64,000 nucleotides of DNA from positions 2,418,001-2,482,000 of the forward strand of contig NZ_AP029023.1 of NCBI RefSeq assembly GCF_037076555.1, written 5' to 3'. The stretch comes from Methylophilus sp. DW102 (GTDB lineage Bacteria; Pseudomonadota; Gammaproteobacteria; Burkholderiales; Methylophilaceae). The position numbers and the translations under genes are program-made. This document shows, in pieces, positions 47,581-59,121 of the stretch (its first letter is position 1; every line of letters begins with the position of its first letter). Below the pieces are notes generated by a model. That model was not told where the DNA came from. It saw only the letters and a list, made by a program, of their open reading frames with translations, and searched no databases.

Positions 47581-48332
47581 TGCCTGCCTTTCAGGATTAC
47601 CAGGCCGACTTTACCGCCCATTTGCGTCAGCCAGCGCAGCATGCCCCTCCGCATGGGGTAGACCGCAAACGCATGCGCATTTACACGGAGATCGTCTTTA
47701 ACCAGTTTTTGACTAGCCTGCAAGCCTGTTTTCCTGTGCTCAGGTCCATCCTGGGCAAGCGCATCTTTCAACGCCTGGCGCGGCAGTGCTTCTCCGGGCA
47801 AACATTTGCCAATCCCTTGTTTCAGGATATTCCCGCCAGATTTGTCGATTTTTTAAGCACCCATCAAGCCGCTGACCTGCCCCCATACACGACTGAATTG
47901 GCCCATTATGAATGGATAGAACTGGCGCTTAGTCGCGAGCTGGCAGAAGCACCATTGCCAGCGGCCGAGCAAACAGCGTTGGTACCTGGACTCACCCATC
48001 GCGTCAGCCTGACCGCCGTGCATCGCCTGCTGCATTATGCTTTTCCGGTGCATCAACTGTCGCGCAAGCAACGACATCTCCCTGCCGCTGACACTTACCT
48101 GCTCGTGTATCGTACGCCAGATTTTCAGATACGCTTTATCCAACTCAACGTGATCACCTACCAATTGTTACAACAGATACATCTGCATCCAGCCACTGCA
48201 GAACAACATTTGCTAGAATTGTCCCGACATCTGCCAGATCTGCCGCGCGAGACTTTGCTTCAATTTGGAATAGAGACCTTGCAGACCCTGGCCGCGGCGC
48301 AAGCGATCGACGTTACCCCAGCACAGGACTAA
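47580..48332 (+). CDS. bufC: DUF2063 partner protein, BufC/HvfC-like
   Basis: 250 residues. The N-terminal DUF2063 domain has RMRIYTEIVFNQFLTSLQAC and LARQCFSGQ, matching the partners that present the peptide to MNIO enzymes. The ATG overlaps the bufB stop (TGATG), so they are translationally coupled. No DoxX-like fourth gene (BufD/HvfD) follows. Confidence 0.92.
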   Translation: MPAFQDYQADFTAHLRQPAQHAPPHGVDRKRMRIYTEIVFNQFLTSLQACFPVLRSILGKRIFQRLARQCFSGQTFANPLFQDIPARFVDFLSTHQAADLPPYTTELAHYEWIELALSRELAEAPLPAAEQTALVPGLTHRVSLTAVHRLLHYAFPVHQLSRKQRHLPAADTYLLVYRTPDFQIRFIQLNVITYQLLQQIHLHPATAEQHLLELSRHLPDLPRETLLQFGIETLQTLAAAQAIDVTPAQD

Positions 48333-48528
48333 TACGCACCGGACTCATTAATCCACGTAAATAATTACCTCTAAAGTATAAATACAATTAATATTTATCG
48401 TGAAAAGGACTTTTTTGTCTAAAATAAACCCAGTTCGGGATTTTTTCCCGACATTCGCCACCTCATAACAGGTGGACATTCAGGGAAGCTGATACAATAA
48501 AAAAATAAATATTTACATTAAATTAACC
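48333..48528. other. Gap after bufC with two hairpins
   Basis: TCGGGA / TCCCGA around a T stretch (48436-48452) and CCACCT / AGGTGG (about 48459-48477) can fold. Neither has a clear T tail. TACAAT at 48494 could be the -10 of the MarR gene. Confidence 0.35.
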
Positions 48529-48996
48529 ATGCAAAATACTCTTGCCAAAGAAGCTTTAAAACAATTTCGGATTATTTTTGGAACCGTGAGGCAACACTTC
48601 AGGGAGATTGAAGTGTCTTGTGGCATTTCAGGCTCGCAATTGTGGTTATTACACGAAATCGCCACGCACCCAGAATTAGGTGTTTCTCGTCTGGCTGAAA
48701 ATCTGGCCATCCATCAATCCACCTGTAGCTTGCTCGTCGAAAAACTGGTCAAAAAACAATTGGTGCAAAAACAGCGTCAAAGCGAAGACCAACGCAAAGT
48801 CGGCCTGATTGTGACTGATGCTGGGCACGCGGTGCTCGCCAAGGCACCGAAACCAGTAGATGGCATTCTGCCGCAAGTCTTGCACACACTGGATATCGAA
48901 GCTTTAAAAGAGTTAAATGCCTCGTTGAACATGGTCATTACCAAGTTGGACGCACAATCCAAAGCACTCGCCGACCAGCCAATGGGTGATATGTAA
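48529..48996 (+). CDS. MarR family transcriptional regulator
   Basis: 155 residues, a winged helix with SRLAENLAIHQSTCSLLVEK as recognition part and QSEDQRKVGLIVTDAG as wing. Two cysteines are in the N-terminal region (VSCGISGSQ and STCSL). No obvious target gene is adjacent; the bufferin genes upstream and DUF1289 downstream are separate. Target unknown. Confidence 0.85.
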   Translation: MQNTLAKEALKQFRIIFGTVRQHFREIEVSCGISGSQLWLLHEIATHPELGVSRLAENLAIHQSTCSLLVEKLVKKQLVQKQRQSEDQRKVGLIVTDAGHAVLAKAPKPVDGILPQVLHTLDIEALKELNASLNMVITKLDAQSKALADQPMGDM

Positions 48997-49095
48997 AAGC
49001 ATCGCTTGATTTGTGGACTGAGAATCACTGGTTGCGTCACGGATTATTCACCTGGCTTACGCTGAACCCAGCCCTCAATCAGCTCAAAACAACGC

Positions 49096-49139
49096 ACACA
49101 AATAAAAAAGTCGGCAACTGCCGACTTTTTTATTTGTGT
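49096..49139. terminator. Very long perfect hairpin terminator
   Basis: A 21-bp perfect stem with a 2-nt AC loop: ACACAAATAAAAAAGTCGG with its exact complement. A and T runs inside the stem allow termination in both directions, for the MarR gene (+) and the DUF1289 gene (-). Confidence 0.92.
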
Positions 49140-49160
49140 CTTGAATCCTGCAAAATTGAG

Positions 49161-49346
49161 TTATTCGCCAAATACTGCCGCCTCACGTGCCGCTGCCGTT
49201 TTGATGACTTCGGCTTTGGCCGCATTATCCAGATCCCACCATTGGCGGATTTCCTCTAGCGTTCTAAAGCAGCCCTGGCAAAAACCACTCACTTCGTCCA
49301 TGCTGCACACCCCGACACATGGTGAGGCAATTTCCTGTTCTGACAT
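49161..49346 (-). CDS. DUF1289 family protein
   Basis: 61 residues with the family pattern SPCVGVCSMDEVSGFCQGC and RTLEEIRQWW. The four cysteines suggest metal or Fe-S binding. Function unknown. It is in line with secA (23 bp after its stop), so it is likely cotranscribed. Confidence 0.88.
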   Translation of the reverse strand: MSEQEIASPCVGVCSMDEVSGFCQGCFRTLEEIRQWWDLDNAAKAEVIKTAAAREAAVFGE

Positions 49347-49369
49347 GCTGATTTCCTTTCAAACTTACC

Positions 49370-52102
49370 CTAGCTCAAAGCACCGTGGCAATTTTTATAT
49401 TTTTTGCCAGAGCCACATGGGCAAGGGTCATTACGCCCAACACGTACGCCTTCAGGCACATTCAAAGATTCTGCGGCGCTTGCATCTGTAGTCGCCAATG
49501 CAGAGTCGTAATCCGTGTGTTGATACTGCACATTTGCCACCTCGGCGGCGCGCATGGCTTCTTCTGCGCGGCGCTCTTCGGCTTCAAGCTCTTCGCGGGA
49601 ACGAATCTGCACCTGCATGGTGATCTTGGTAACTTCACTTTTCACCGTATTCAACAGCGACTCAAACAGCTCAAACGCTTCACGCTTGTATTCCTGTTTG
49701 GGGTTCTTTTGCGCATAAGAACGCAAATGAATGCCTTGGCGCAAATGATCCAGTGCCGCCAAATGCTCGCGCCAGTGGTTATCCAGGCTTTGCAACATGA
49801 CTGATCGCTCAAAATTACGCATGTTGTCATTACCTGCAAGTACCTCCTTGGCACCATACAACTCGTTGGCAGCATTGAGGATACGCTCACGCAAGGTTTC
49901 CTCATGCAGGTCAGGGTTGGTTTCCAGCCATTCCGCCACTGGCAAGGTCAAGCCAAGCTCAGCCTGCAAAGCCTGCTCGAGCGCTGGGACTTCCCATTGC
50001 TCTTCCACGCTGCCTGGGGGAACGTAAGTATTAAACAAGCTGTTGATGACGTCTTCGCGCATGGCATGAATCGTTTGGCCGACATCAATAGACTCTAGCA
50101 ACTCATTGCGCTGTTCGTATATCACCTTGCGCTGGTCATTGGAGACATCATCGTATTCCAGCAATTGCTTGCGGATGTCAAAGTTACGGCCTTCAACCTT
50201 GCGTTGCGCGTTTTCAATGGCGCGCGTCACCATGGCATGTTCAATCGCTTCACCTTCCGGCATGTTGAGGCGGGTCATAATCGCCGCCACACGCTCACCG
50301 GAGAAAATACGCAACAATGGATCTTCAAGCGACAGATAGAAGCGGCTGGAGCCTGGATCGCCCTGACGGCCTGCACGGCCACGCAGCTGGTTATCTACAC
50401 GGCGAGATTCGTGACGCTCGGTACCGATGATATGCAAACCACCCGCGGCCAGTACGGCATCATGGCGCTGCTGCCACTCGGCTTTGAGCTGGGCAATTTT
50501 GCCAGCTTTTTCTGCCTCAGACAGTTTTTCATCCTGCTGGATAGCATGAATTTCATTTTCCGAATTACCGCCGAGCACAATATCGGTACCGCGGCCAGCC
50601 ATGTTAGTGGCAATGGTAATCACGCCTGGACGACCGGCCTCTGCCACGATGCTTGCTTCGCGCTCATGCTGTTTGGCATTCAATACCTGATGTTCAAGCT
50701 TGGCCTGAGTCAGGAGCTTGGAAATCAGTTCGGAGTTTTCAATCGAAGTGGTCCCGACCAGCACAGGCTGACCTTTGGCCTGACACTGTTTAATATCCTC
50801 AATGACGGCTTTGTATTTTTCCATCGCCGTGCGGTAGACCTTGTCCATCGCGTCCAGGCGCTGTACCGGTCTGTGGGTTGGGATCACCACGGTTTCCAAG
50901 CCATAAATCTGGTTAAACTCATAGGCCTCGGTATCAGCCGTCCCGGTCATGCCGCTCAGCTTTTGATACATGCGGAAATAGTTCTGGAACGTGATCGAAG
51001 CCAGGGTCTGGTTTTCTTTCTGGATGGTCACGCCTTCTTTGGCTTCGACTGCCTGATGCAGGCCATCAGACCAGCGGCGGCCCGGCATCATGCGGCCAGA
51101 AAACTCATCGACGATGACGATCTCGCCGTTACGCACGACATAATGCTGATCGCGATGATAGAGATTTTGTGCGCGCAAGGAGGCATACAAATGATGCACC
51201 AGCGTAATATTCGCCGGTTCATACAGGCTTGAACCCGCCGCCAGCAAGCCGGTTTGTTCCAGCAATTGCTCGGCATGCTCATGCCCGGCTTCACTCATGG
51301 TCACACTCTGGGCTTTTTCATCTACCCAGAAGTCGCCTTCACCCTCTTCGGCTTGCTGACGCACCAATTGCTTGGCCACTTCATTGATGGCGCCATACAA
51401 ATCCACGCTGTGTTCCGCCTGGCCGGAAATAATCAAGGGCGTACGCGCTTCATCGATCAGGATAGAGTCCACCTCATCCACCAGCGCATAATGCAAAGGA
51501 CGCTGTACGCGCTCCTCTTTGCTAAACACCATGTTGTCGCGCAGGTAATCAAAGCCGAACTCGTTATTGGTCCCGTAGGTAATGTCTGCCGCATAGGCCA
51601 GCTGCTTGGCATCATGCGTCATTTGAGACAGGTTAATGCCTACGCTCAGACCCAGGAAGTTATACAGTTTGCCCATCCATTCGGCGTCACGCTTGGCCAG
51701 ATAGTCGTTGACCGTCACCACATGTACGCCTTTACCGGTCAAGGCATTCAAATAAGTCGGCAAGGTCGCCACCAGGGTTTTACCTTCACCGGTACGCATT
51801 TCGGCAATTTTGCCTGCGTTTAGCACCATGCCACCGATCAGCTGTACGTCGAAGTGACGCATCCCCAACACGCGCTTGCCGCCCTCACGCACAACTGCAA
51901 AAGCTTCTGGCAACAGCTTTTCCAGGCTCTCACCGCCAGCATAACGCTGTTTGAACTCCTCAGTTTTGGCCCGCAACTGCTCATCCGAGAGTGCGGCGAT
52001 TTCTGACTCTAATGCATTGATTTGTTTGACGATTTGCTGGTACTGCTTGACGAGCCGATCATTGCGGCTACCAAATACTTTTTTAAACAACGAGGCTAAC
52101 AT
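49370..52102 (-). CDS. secA: Preprotein translocase ATPase SecA
   Basis: 910 residues, full length. Walker A region [19 protein letters not shown]-like [18 protein letters not shown], and the C-terminal zinc motif [14 protein letters not shown] for SecB and lipids. It drives post-translational export through SecYEG. Neighbours (M23 peptidase, DciA-like gene) match the conserved betaproteobacterial arrangement. Confidence 0.98.
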   Translation of the reverse strand: MLASLFKKVFGSRNDRLVKQYQQIVKQINALESEIAALSDEQLRAKTEEFKQRYAGGESLEKLLPEAFAVVREGGKRVLGMRHFDVQLIGGMVLNAGKIAEMRTGEGKTLVATLPTYLNALTGKGVHVVTVNDYLAKRDAEWMGKLYNFLGLSVGINLSQMTHDAKQLAYAADITYGTNNEFGFDYLRDNMVFSKEERVQRPLHYALVDEVDSILIDEARTPLIISGQAEHSVDLYGAINEVAKQLVRQQAEEGEGDFWVDEKAQSVTMSEAGHEHAEQLLEQTGLLAAGSSLYEPANITLVHHLYASLRAQNLYHRDQHYVVRNGEIVIVDEFSGRMMPGRRWSDGLHQAVEAKEGVTIQKENQTLASITFQNYFRMYQKLSGMTGTADTEAYEFNQIYGLETVVIPTHRPVQRLDAMDKVYRTAMEKYKAVIEDIKQCQAKGQPVLVGTTSIENSELISKLLTQAKLEHQVLNAKQHEREASIVAEAGRPGVITIATNMAGRGTDIVLGGNSENEIHAIQQDEKLSEAEKAGKIAQLKAEWQQRHDAVLAAGGLHIIGTERHESRRVDNQLRGRAGRQGDPGSSRFYLSLEDPLLRIFSGERVAAIMTRLNMPEGEAIEHAMVTRAIENAQRKVEGRNFDIRKQLLEYDDVSNDQRKVIYEQRNELLESIDVGQTIHAMREDVINSLFNTYVPPGSVEEQWEVPALEQALQAELGLTLPVAEWLETNPDLHEETLRERILNAANELYGAKEVLAGNDNMRNFERSVMLQSLDNHWREHLAALDHLRQGIHLRSYAQKNPKQEYKREAFELFESLLNTVKSEVTKITMQVQIRSREELEAEERRAEEAMRAAEVANVQYQHTDYDSALATTDASAAESLNVPEGVRVGRNDPCPCGSGKKYKNCHGALS

Positions 52103-52203
52103 GAGTCACACCGATTTCCGCTGACGCGGTGTTAATTGAAATAAACAGAGATTGTATAAGATATAGAGGGCGATTGTCTCAATTATTGTATTGCCTGACT
52201 GGG

Positions 52204-53106
52204 TCAGGAATGATTTTTGAGATACTCACGCGGGTCCAGCGGGTTGCCATTGAGACGAATTTCATAATGCAAATGCGGCCCGGTTGAGCGTCCGGTACTG
52301 CCAATTAAGGCAATCTTTTGACCCTTGGTAACACGGTCTCCCGGGTTCACCAATAACTTCGAATTGTGGGCATAGCGCGTTTCAAGACCCGCGCCATGGT
52401 CAATCTTGAGCAAATTGCCATAGTCTGCGGTTTGTACCGCGGTGGTCACAATACCGTCTGCGGCAGCATAAACCGGCGTCCCCACCGAGGCTGGGAAATC
52501 CAGGCCTTCGTGGAAAGCGCGATGGCCACTCATGGGATCAATCCGCCAGCCATAACTGGACGAACTATACGCGGCTTCCACCGGACTACTATTAGGCAGC
52601 ATTTCGCGCAATACGCTCTTTTGCAACAACTTGGCCTCAAGCTTGCCCTGATACTCATCACGCAAATCGAGGTCTGCAGACATTTGCTCGATGGTTGCTT
52701 TCAGGTCTTCCTCACTCAGCGGAGAATCTTTTACCAGCGGCCCCCCGCGGCCCATCATGTCGTTGACCGGCGTTCTTTCATTAATCGGCTCGGCAGTCGA
52801 TTTGACGCCTGCCAATTTGGACAAGCGCTGATTTTGCGCATCCAGCCGCAAAATACGCGCCTGCAATTCGCCAATTTGCTTGGCATAAGCATCGAGGTGA
52901 TTTTGGGTAGACAACATGGCACCACGCAAGTGAGGCGGCAGCATAGCTTTAACGCCTTGTGATTTAATGACCTGCTGCGGTGTGATAAACAACAGCGTCA
53001 ACACGATAGGCACCAAAATCAGCGCCAGCACCAAGCCGACACTTTCAAACACGCCCAATGTTTTGGGCTTGGCCATTTTTTCTGAAACAATAATGATATT
53101 AATCAT
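52204..53106 (-). CDS. M23 family metallopeptidase (LytM domain)
   Basis: 300 residues. An N-terminal membrane segment (VGLVLALILVPIVLTLLF) is followed by a coiled-coil region and a LytM domain. The zinc and catalytic residues HEGLD, RYAHNS and GPHLHYEIRLNG are intact, so it is probably an active peptidoglycan endopeptidase rather than an EnvC-like activator. An ATG at 53076 (MAKPKTLG) is an alternative start. It is divergent from the DciA-like gene. Confidence 0.9.
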   Translation of the reverse strand: MINIIIVSEKMAKPKTLGVFESVGLVLALILVPIVLTLLFITPQQVIKSQGVKAMLPPHLRGAMLSTQNHLDAYAKQIGELQARILRLDAQNQRLSKLAGVKSTAEPINERTPVNDMMGRGGPLVKDSPLSEEDLKATIEQMSADLDLRDEYQGKLEAKLLQKSVLREMLPNSSPVEAAYSSSSYGWRIDPMSGHRAFHEGLDFPASVGTPVYAAADGIVTTAVQTADYGNLLKIDHGAGLETRYAHNSKLLVNPGDRVTKGQKIALIGSTGRSTGPHLHYEIRLNGNPLDPREYLKNHS

Positions 53107-53202
53107 GCTACGAACTCTCGCGATGCACCCGCCGCATGCCGACTAAACATGCATGACAGCGATGTGGTGTACAATATTCAAGCATTCTGTGGACAACCGG
53201 CC

Positions 53203-53649
53203 ATGTTCAAAATCAACCAGATTTTCAAACATCATCAAGCGCTCAAACCGCTACTACAAGAAGCGGATGACCGTCAGCAATTACAACAATGCTGGTCTGC
53301 AGTTGCCCCGGAATTTTCCAGGCTTTCGCATGTGCTAGCCCTACAAGAGGGGGCGCTAACGATTGCAGTGCAATCAGGCGCTGTGGCCAGCAGAATCAGG
53401 CTAATGGAAGCCCAATTACTGCGAAAAATCCAGGAATTTAGTCAAAACTCCCGGAAAATCAAGGCTTTAAACCTTAACGCAATTAAGGTCAAAGTGCAAG
53501 TAAAATCTCGCCCGCCTAGCAAAACCAAACGCATCAAATCCCCGTCCAAGCACGCCTTAACGGCACTCGAACGTTGCGCCAAACAAATCGACAATCCTGC
53601 GCTGGAAGCGGCCCTGCTTGAGTTTGTCGATCACCAGCGTCAAGACTGA
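53203..53649 (+). CDS. DUF721/DciA-like protein
   Basis: 148 residues from the ATG at 53203 (MFKINQIFKHH); a start 18 codons earlier (53149) is possible. The DUF721 domain has LQQCWSAVAPEFSRLSHVL and the conserved basic linker region. DciA loads the replicative helicase where DnaC is absent. The position next to M23 and secA is shared with other betaproteobacteria. The C-terminal tail is Lys/Ser rich and then helical. Confidence 0.8.
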   Translation: MFKINQIFKHHQALKPLLQEADDRQQLQQCWSAVAPEFSRLSHVLALQEGALTIAVQSGAVASRIRLMEAQLLRKIQEFSQNSRKIKALNLNAIKVKVQVKSRPPSKTKRIKSPSKHALTALERCAKQIDNPALEAALLEFVDHQRQD

Positions 53650-53845
53650 GCCAACCTCACCTGTTAGCCGGGAACCCGGCCATCTCTGCAATCAGAGTAC
53701 GTATGCTCCGCTATTACACGCTATTGTAGGTGCACACTAATAGTGCAATAATGCCCCAACCTGTTACATTCCATTAACAAATCTGGCAACAGGGTGGTGA
53801 GCAGTCATTATCTTCAACGTAGTTTCATCAGGAACAGGAGAAGTC

Positions 53846-55876
53846 ATGTCAGTTGCACTAATGTTAGCGCTTGGTGCCGCCGTTCTGGCGGTAGTGTATG
53901 GCGTCGTAATGAGTCAATGGATTTCAGGGTTGCCCGCGGGGAACGCCCGCATGCAAGAAATTGCCGGCGCCATTCAACAAGGGGCGGCTGCCTATCTCTC
54001 CCGACAATACAAAACGATTGCCCTGGTTGGGGTTGTTTTGACGATCTTGATCGGTATTTTTCTAAACCCGCAAACTGCCATCGGATTTGTGATTGGCGCG
54101 GTTCTCTCCGGGGCCTGCGGATTTATAGGCATGAACGTCTCGGTGAAAGCAAACGTACGGACCGCCCAAGCCGCGACGCATGGCATAGGGGCGGCTCTGG
54201 ATGTCGCATTTAAAGGCGGCGCAATCACTGGCATGCTCGTCGTTGGCCTGGGGCTGTTAGGGGTGGCAGGGTTTTATATCTACCTGGGTGCTGAGCAGGC
54301 GACTGATCTGAACCCACTGATTGGCCTGGCTTTTGGTTCCTCGTTGATCTCTATCTTTGCGCGCTTGGGCGGTGGCATTTTCACCAAGGGCGCCGATGTC
54401 GGGGCCGACCTGGTAGGTAAGGTAGAAGCTGGTATTCCTGAAGATGACCCCCGCAACCCGGCTGTGATTGCGGACAATGTCGGCGACAATGTGGGTGACT
54501 GCGCTGGCATGGCGGCTGACCTGTTTGAAACTTACGCGGTGACCCTGATTGCCACCATGGTACTGGGGGGACTGATGGCAACAGAAGCAGGTGCCAATGG
54601 CATCATTTACCCCTTGTTGCTAGGTGCGGTTTCCATCGTCGCCTCAATTATTGGCTGCTTTTTTGTCAAAGCCTCGCCCGGTATGAAGAATGTGATGCCC
54701 GCGCTATACAAAGGCCTGGCGGTCGCTGGCGTCCTCTCGCTAATTGCGTTTTACTTTGTCACGCAATATGTATTTCCGCAAGGCTATACCCATGGTGAAG
54801 TCACGGTGTCCAGCCTGGCCCTGTTTGGCGCCTGTGCGGTAGGGCTGGGACTGACCGCGGCACTGGTATGGATTACCGAATACTACACTGGGACCGATTA
54901 CGCGCCGGTCAAACACGTGGCGCAAGCCTCTACCACCGGCCATGCCACCAATATTATTGCCGGGATAGGCGTCTCGATGAAATCCACCGGCCTGCCTGTA
55001 CTCTCGGTGTGTCTTGCGATTTATGTCGCTTTTCACCTGGCAGGATTGTATGGGGTGGCCATTGCCGCCATGGCCATGCTCAGCATGGCAGGCATTGTCG
55101 TGGCTTTGGATGCTTACGGCCCGATCACCGATAACGCAGGCGGGATTGCCGAAATGGCTGAATTACCTAGCAGTGTCCGCGATGTAACTGACCCGCTGGA
55201 TGCTGTAGGCAACACCACCAAAGCGGTCACCAAAGGCTATGCTATTGGCTCCGCAGGCCTGGCAGCGTTAGTCCTGTTTGCAGACTACACACACAAGCTT
55301 GAAAGCGCCGGCATCACTGCCAGCTTTGATTTGAGCGACCCCAAAGTCATCATAGGCTTGTTTATCGGCGGCTTGATTCCATATCTGTTTGCCGCCATGG
55401 CCATGGAAGCGGTAGGTCGTGCCGCAGGCAGTGTGGTTGAAGAAGTCCGCCGCCAGTTTCGCGAAATCAAAGGGATTATGGAGGGCACAGCCAAGCCTGA
55501 ATACGGCAAAGCCGTGGATATGCTGACCAGCGCAGCCATCAAGGAAATGATGTTGCCCTCTCTGCTGCCGGTGGCCGCACCGATTGTGGTCGGACTGGTT
55601 CTGGGGCCGGTCGCACTGGGCGGTTTGTTGATGGGCACCATCGTGACCGGCTTATTTGTCGCCATCTCGATGTGTACTGGTGGTGGCGCCTGGGATAACG
55701 CCAAGAAATACATTGAGGATGGCCATTATGGCGGCAAAGGATCTGATGCGCACAAGGCGGCCGTGACAGGCGATACCGTTGGCGACCCTTACAAGGATAC
55801 GGCGGGCCCAGCTGTGAACCCACTGATCAAGATCATCAATATTGTTGCGCTGCTGATCGTGCCCTTATTACATTGA
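53846..55876 (+). CDS. hppA: Membrane-bound proton-pumping pyrophosphatase, K+-independent type
   Basis: 676 residues, about 16 helices. Substrate motifs [13 protein letters not shown] and [13 protein letters not shown] are intact. The residue that sets potassium need is Lys in [11 protein letters not shown], the K+-independent type (Ala in K+-dependent enzymes). It pumps ions at the cost of PPi and can save energy in low-energy states. A terminator follows, then soluble ppa on the other strand. Confidence 0.95.
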   Translation: MSVALMLALGAAVLAVVYGVVMSQWISGLPAGNARMQEIAGAIQQGAAAYLSRQYKTIALVGVVLTILIGIFLNPQTAIGFVIGAVLSGACGFIGMNVSVKANVRTAQAATHGIGAALDVAFKGGAITGMLVVGLGLLGVAGFYIYLGAEQATDLNPLIGLAFGSSLISIFARLGGGIFTKGADVGADLVGKVEAGIPEDDPRNPAVIADNVGDNVGDCAGMAADLFETYAVTLIATMVLGGLMATEAGANGIIYPLLLGAVSIVASIIGCFFVKASPGMKNVMPALYKGLAVAGVLSLIAFYFVTQYVFPQGYTHGEVTVSSLALFGACAVGLGLTAALVWITEYYTGTDYAPVKHVAQASTTGHATNIIAGIGVSMKSTGLPVLSVCLAIYVAFHLAGLYGVAIAAMAMLSMAGIVVALDAYGPITDNAGGIAEMAELPSSVRDVTDPLDAVGNTTKAVTKGYAIGSAGLAALVLFADYTHKLESAGITASFDLSDPKVIIGLFIGGLIPYLFAAMAMEAVGRAAGSVVEEVRRQFREIKGIMEGTAKPEYGKAVDMLTSAAIKEMMLPSLLPVAAPIVVGLVLGPVALGGLLMGTIVTGLFVAISMCTGGGAWDNAKKYIEDGHYGGKGSDAHKAAVTGDTVGDPYKDTAGPAVNPLIKIINIVALLIVPLLH

Positions 55877-55902
55877 CCTTGGATTTTAAGCGTTCATAAA
55901 GC

Positions 55903-55932
55903 AAAAAGCCGGGCGAACGACCCGGCTTTGTT
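55903..55932. terminator. Bidirectional terminator between hppA and ppa
   Basis: AAAGCCGGG pairs with CCCGGCTTT around CGAACGA, with A-rich and T-rich flanks on either side. Confidence 0.88.
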
Positions 55933-55949
55933 GTGCGCGTTGCAACAAA

Positions 55950-55987
55950 TTAGAACGCTGGCTTCACTTTAAAACGCTGGCTTCACT
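55950..55987. repeat. 19-bp tandem duplication at the 3' end of ppa
   Basis: Two adjacent 19-bp units, beginning TTAGAACGCTGG and TTAAAACGCTGG, differ by one base. The right copy contains the ppa stop codon and last codons. The left copy is downstream of the stop. Confidence 0.9.
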
Positions 55988-56517
55988 TCGGCCTTGTTGT
56001 AACGGGCAACCCCATCCACGATTTCCTTGTGGGCATCTTCAATCCCCACCCAACCTTCAATTTTCACCCACTTACCCTTGTCCAGATCTTTGTAGTGTTC
56101 AAAGAAGTGCGCAATCATATCCAGGCGCCAAGGCGATACATCGGTCAATGTTTTTTGATAAGCATAGAGGCCGCAGACTTTCTCAACCGGCACCGCCAGC
56201 ACTTTGGCATCACCACCCGCTTCGTCTGTCATTTTCAGCATGCCCAATGCACGGCAACGCACGACCACACCTGGCAACAAAGGCACTGGCGTAATCACCA
56301 GCACATCCACCGGGTCTCCATCATCGCCCAGGGTATGTGGAATGTAACCATAGTTACATGGATACTGCATGGAGGTGCCCATAAAGCGATCGACGAACAG
56401 CGCACCGCTTTCTTTATCTACTTCATATTTCACTGGATCACCATTGGCTGGGATCTCGATAATGACGTTAAAGTCGTGGGGCAAATCTTTGCCGCTAGGC
56501 ACCAAATTCAAAGACAT
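55969..56517 (-). CDS. ppa: Soluble inorganic pyrophosphatase (family I)
   Basis: 182 residues. Family I signature [12 protein letters not shown], with ETDK-like substrate residues ([15 protein letters not shown]) and WLYIPH-type [11 protein letters not shown]. It hydrolyses PPi in the cytoplasm. It is convergent with hppA, so two PPi routes compete at one locus. Its end was tandemly duplicated (55950-55987) without damaging the protein. Confidence 0.97.
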   Translation of the reverse strand: MSLNLVPSGKDLPHDFNVIIEIPANGDPVKYEVDKESGALFVDRFMGTSMQYPCNYGYIPHTLGDDGDPVDVLVITPVPLLPGVVVRCRALGMLKMTDEAGGDAKVLAVPVEKVCGLYAYQKTLTDVSPWRLDMIAHFFEHYKDLDKGKWVKIEGWVGIEDAHKEIVDGVARYNKAEVKPAF

Positions 56518-56589
56518 GTTTTTAAACCTATCCCTATAAAAAAATCGCCATTATAGGCGATTAATATGAACATTTGCTGGCAAACAACA

Positions 56590-56886
56590 CTATTTTTGAT
56601 CCTGCTCAGCCGCGACCGCATCGCGGCATGCCTGCCTGATCGTCACAGGAATCAGCTTGAGCGCGAGATACAGCAACAGCGGAATAATCACCAATTCATC
56701 AAGCTGGCCAATCAGCGGAATAAAGTCGGGAATCAGATCAAACGGCAACACCAGATACGCCAGGGCTAGCCATAATAACGCTTTGGCTAACCAGGGCGTT
56801 TGCGGATGTGCAAGCAATGCGCGATAAAACAAGACCTCTTGTTTAAAGCGTTGGCCCAGCGTCACCAGTTGTGCACGAAACCCCAT
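56590..56886 (-). CDS. YkvA (DUF1232) family membrane protein
   Basis: 98 residues. One or two membrane segments (LLWLALAYLVLPFDLIPDF, then IPLLLYLALKLIP) carry the DUF1232 pattern. Function unknown. It follows purC by 21 bp in the same direction. Confidence 0.85.
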   Translation of the reverse strand: MGFRAQLVTLGQRFKQEVLFYRALLAHPQTPWLAKALLWLALAYLVLPFDLIPDFIPLIGQLDELVIIPLLLYLALKLIPVTIRQACRDAVAAEQDQK

Positions 56887-56907
56887 CGCCCTTGACCGAT
56901 TCAGCAG

Positions 56908-57807
56908 TCAATCCACCTGCAACGTGCGACCGGTGAGTTTGGCAAATGCCTCCATGTACTTGTCCGAGGTGCGTTGAGCTACGCCAGCAGGTAATTCCGG
57001 GCCTGGCGGCGTCTTGTCCCAACCGCAACTTTCCAGCCAGTCACGCACATACTGTTTATCGTAGCTGGGCGGGTTGCTGCCCACCTGATACTGGTCTGCA
57101 GGCCAGAAGCGTGAAGAATCAGGCGTCAATACCTCGTCCATCACATGCAATACCCCTTGCGCATCCACACCAAATTCAAACTTGGTGTCGGCAATGATGA
57201 TGCCTTTGGTACGCGCATACTCGGCCGCACGCGTATATAGCGCAATTGCCGCCTGCTCGACCTGGGCCGTAAGCGCTTTACCAATCAGAGCTTCCACCTG
57301 GGCAATGCTGATATTTTCGTCATGCTCACCTACCGCCGCCTTACTCGAAGGGGTAAACAAAGGTTGTGGCAACTGCTGCGCCAGTTGCAGGCCTGCTGGC
57401 AGGGGAACATCACATACCGTGCCCTTGGCCTGATACTCTTTCCAGCCGCTGCCCACCAGATACCCGCGCACAATCGCTTCCAATGGCAAGGCTTTGAGTT
57501 TTTTGACCACCACGGCACGGCCTTTGACCTGAGCCACTTCATCCGGCGCGACTACAGATTCCGGCGCGATCCCGGTCAAGTGGTTAGGCACCACATTCTG
57601 CAATTGCTCAAACCAGAAGTTAGCCATTTGCGTCAGCATCGCGCCCTTGTGTTGAATCCCCGTGGGCAAAATCACATCAAAAGCACTCAAGCGATCTGTA
57701 CTGACCAGCAGCATGGTCTGCGCGTCGATATCGTAGATATCACGCACCTTCCCCTGGTGCAGTTTTTTCAGACTCTTGATAGAAGTTTCGAGCAATGGCG
57801 CTGACAT
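56908..57807 (-). CDS. purC: SAICAR synthetase
   Basis: 299 residues from the ATG at 57807 (MSAPLLETSIKSLKK); the longer upstream frame is not credible. The ATP region is GKVRDIYDIDAQTMLLV, and VRGYLVGSGWKEY and DTKFEFGVD are typical of the ~300-residue form. It converts CAIR plus aspartate to SAICAR in purine synthesis. The gap to the gap gene upstream is 103 bp. Confidence 0.95.
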   Translation of the reverse strand: MSAPLLETSIKSLKKLHQGKVRDIYDIDAQTMLLVSTDRLSAFDVILPTGIQHKGAMLTQMANFWFEQLQNVVPNHLTGIAPESVVAPDEVAQVKGRAVVVKKLKALPLEAIVRGYLVGSGWKEYQAKGTVCDVPLPAGLQLAQQLPQPLFTPSSKAAVGEHDENISIAQVEALIGKALTAQVEQAAIALYTRAAEYARTKGIIIADTKFEFGVDAQGVLHVMDEVLTPDSSRFWPADQYQVGSNPPSYDKQYVRDWLESCGWDKTPPGPELPAGVAQRTSDKYMEAFAKLTGRTLQVD

Positions 57808-57910
57808 AATCGTGATCACAAAAGTAAAAACCGCATTATAAATGCGCCACGCCCTTGCAGGCGAATAAATTGTCCGGTAAAGACTCAGCCCGCAAATGGA
57901 GGCCGTCTCG

Positions 57911-59035
<1,125 letters not shown>

Positions 59036-59121
59036 TTAGCGTTAGACAGTCATCGTGGCCTTGAATAGAATAGAGTTGAAAACTTTAAATCATTCAAGCC
59101 CCCCCGCCCATCGGATATTTT

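Noticed and set aside
50165..51232. 355-aa plus-strand frame inside secA
   Set aside because: Shadow of secA; composition follows its codon pattern.
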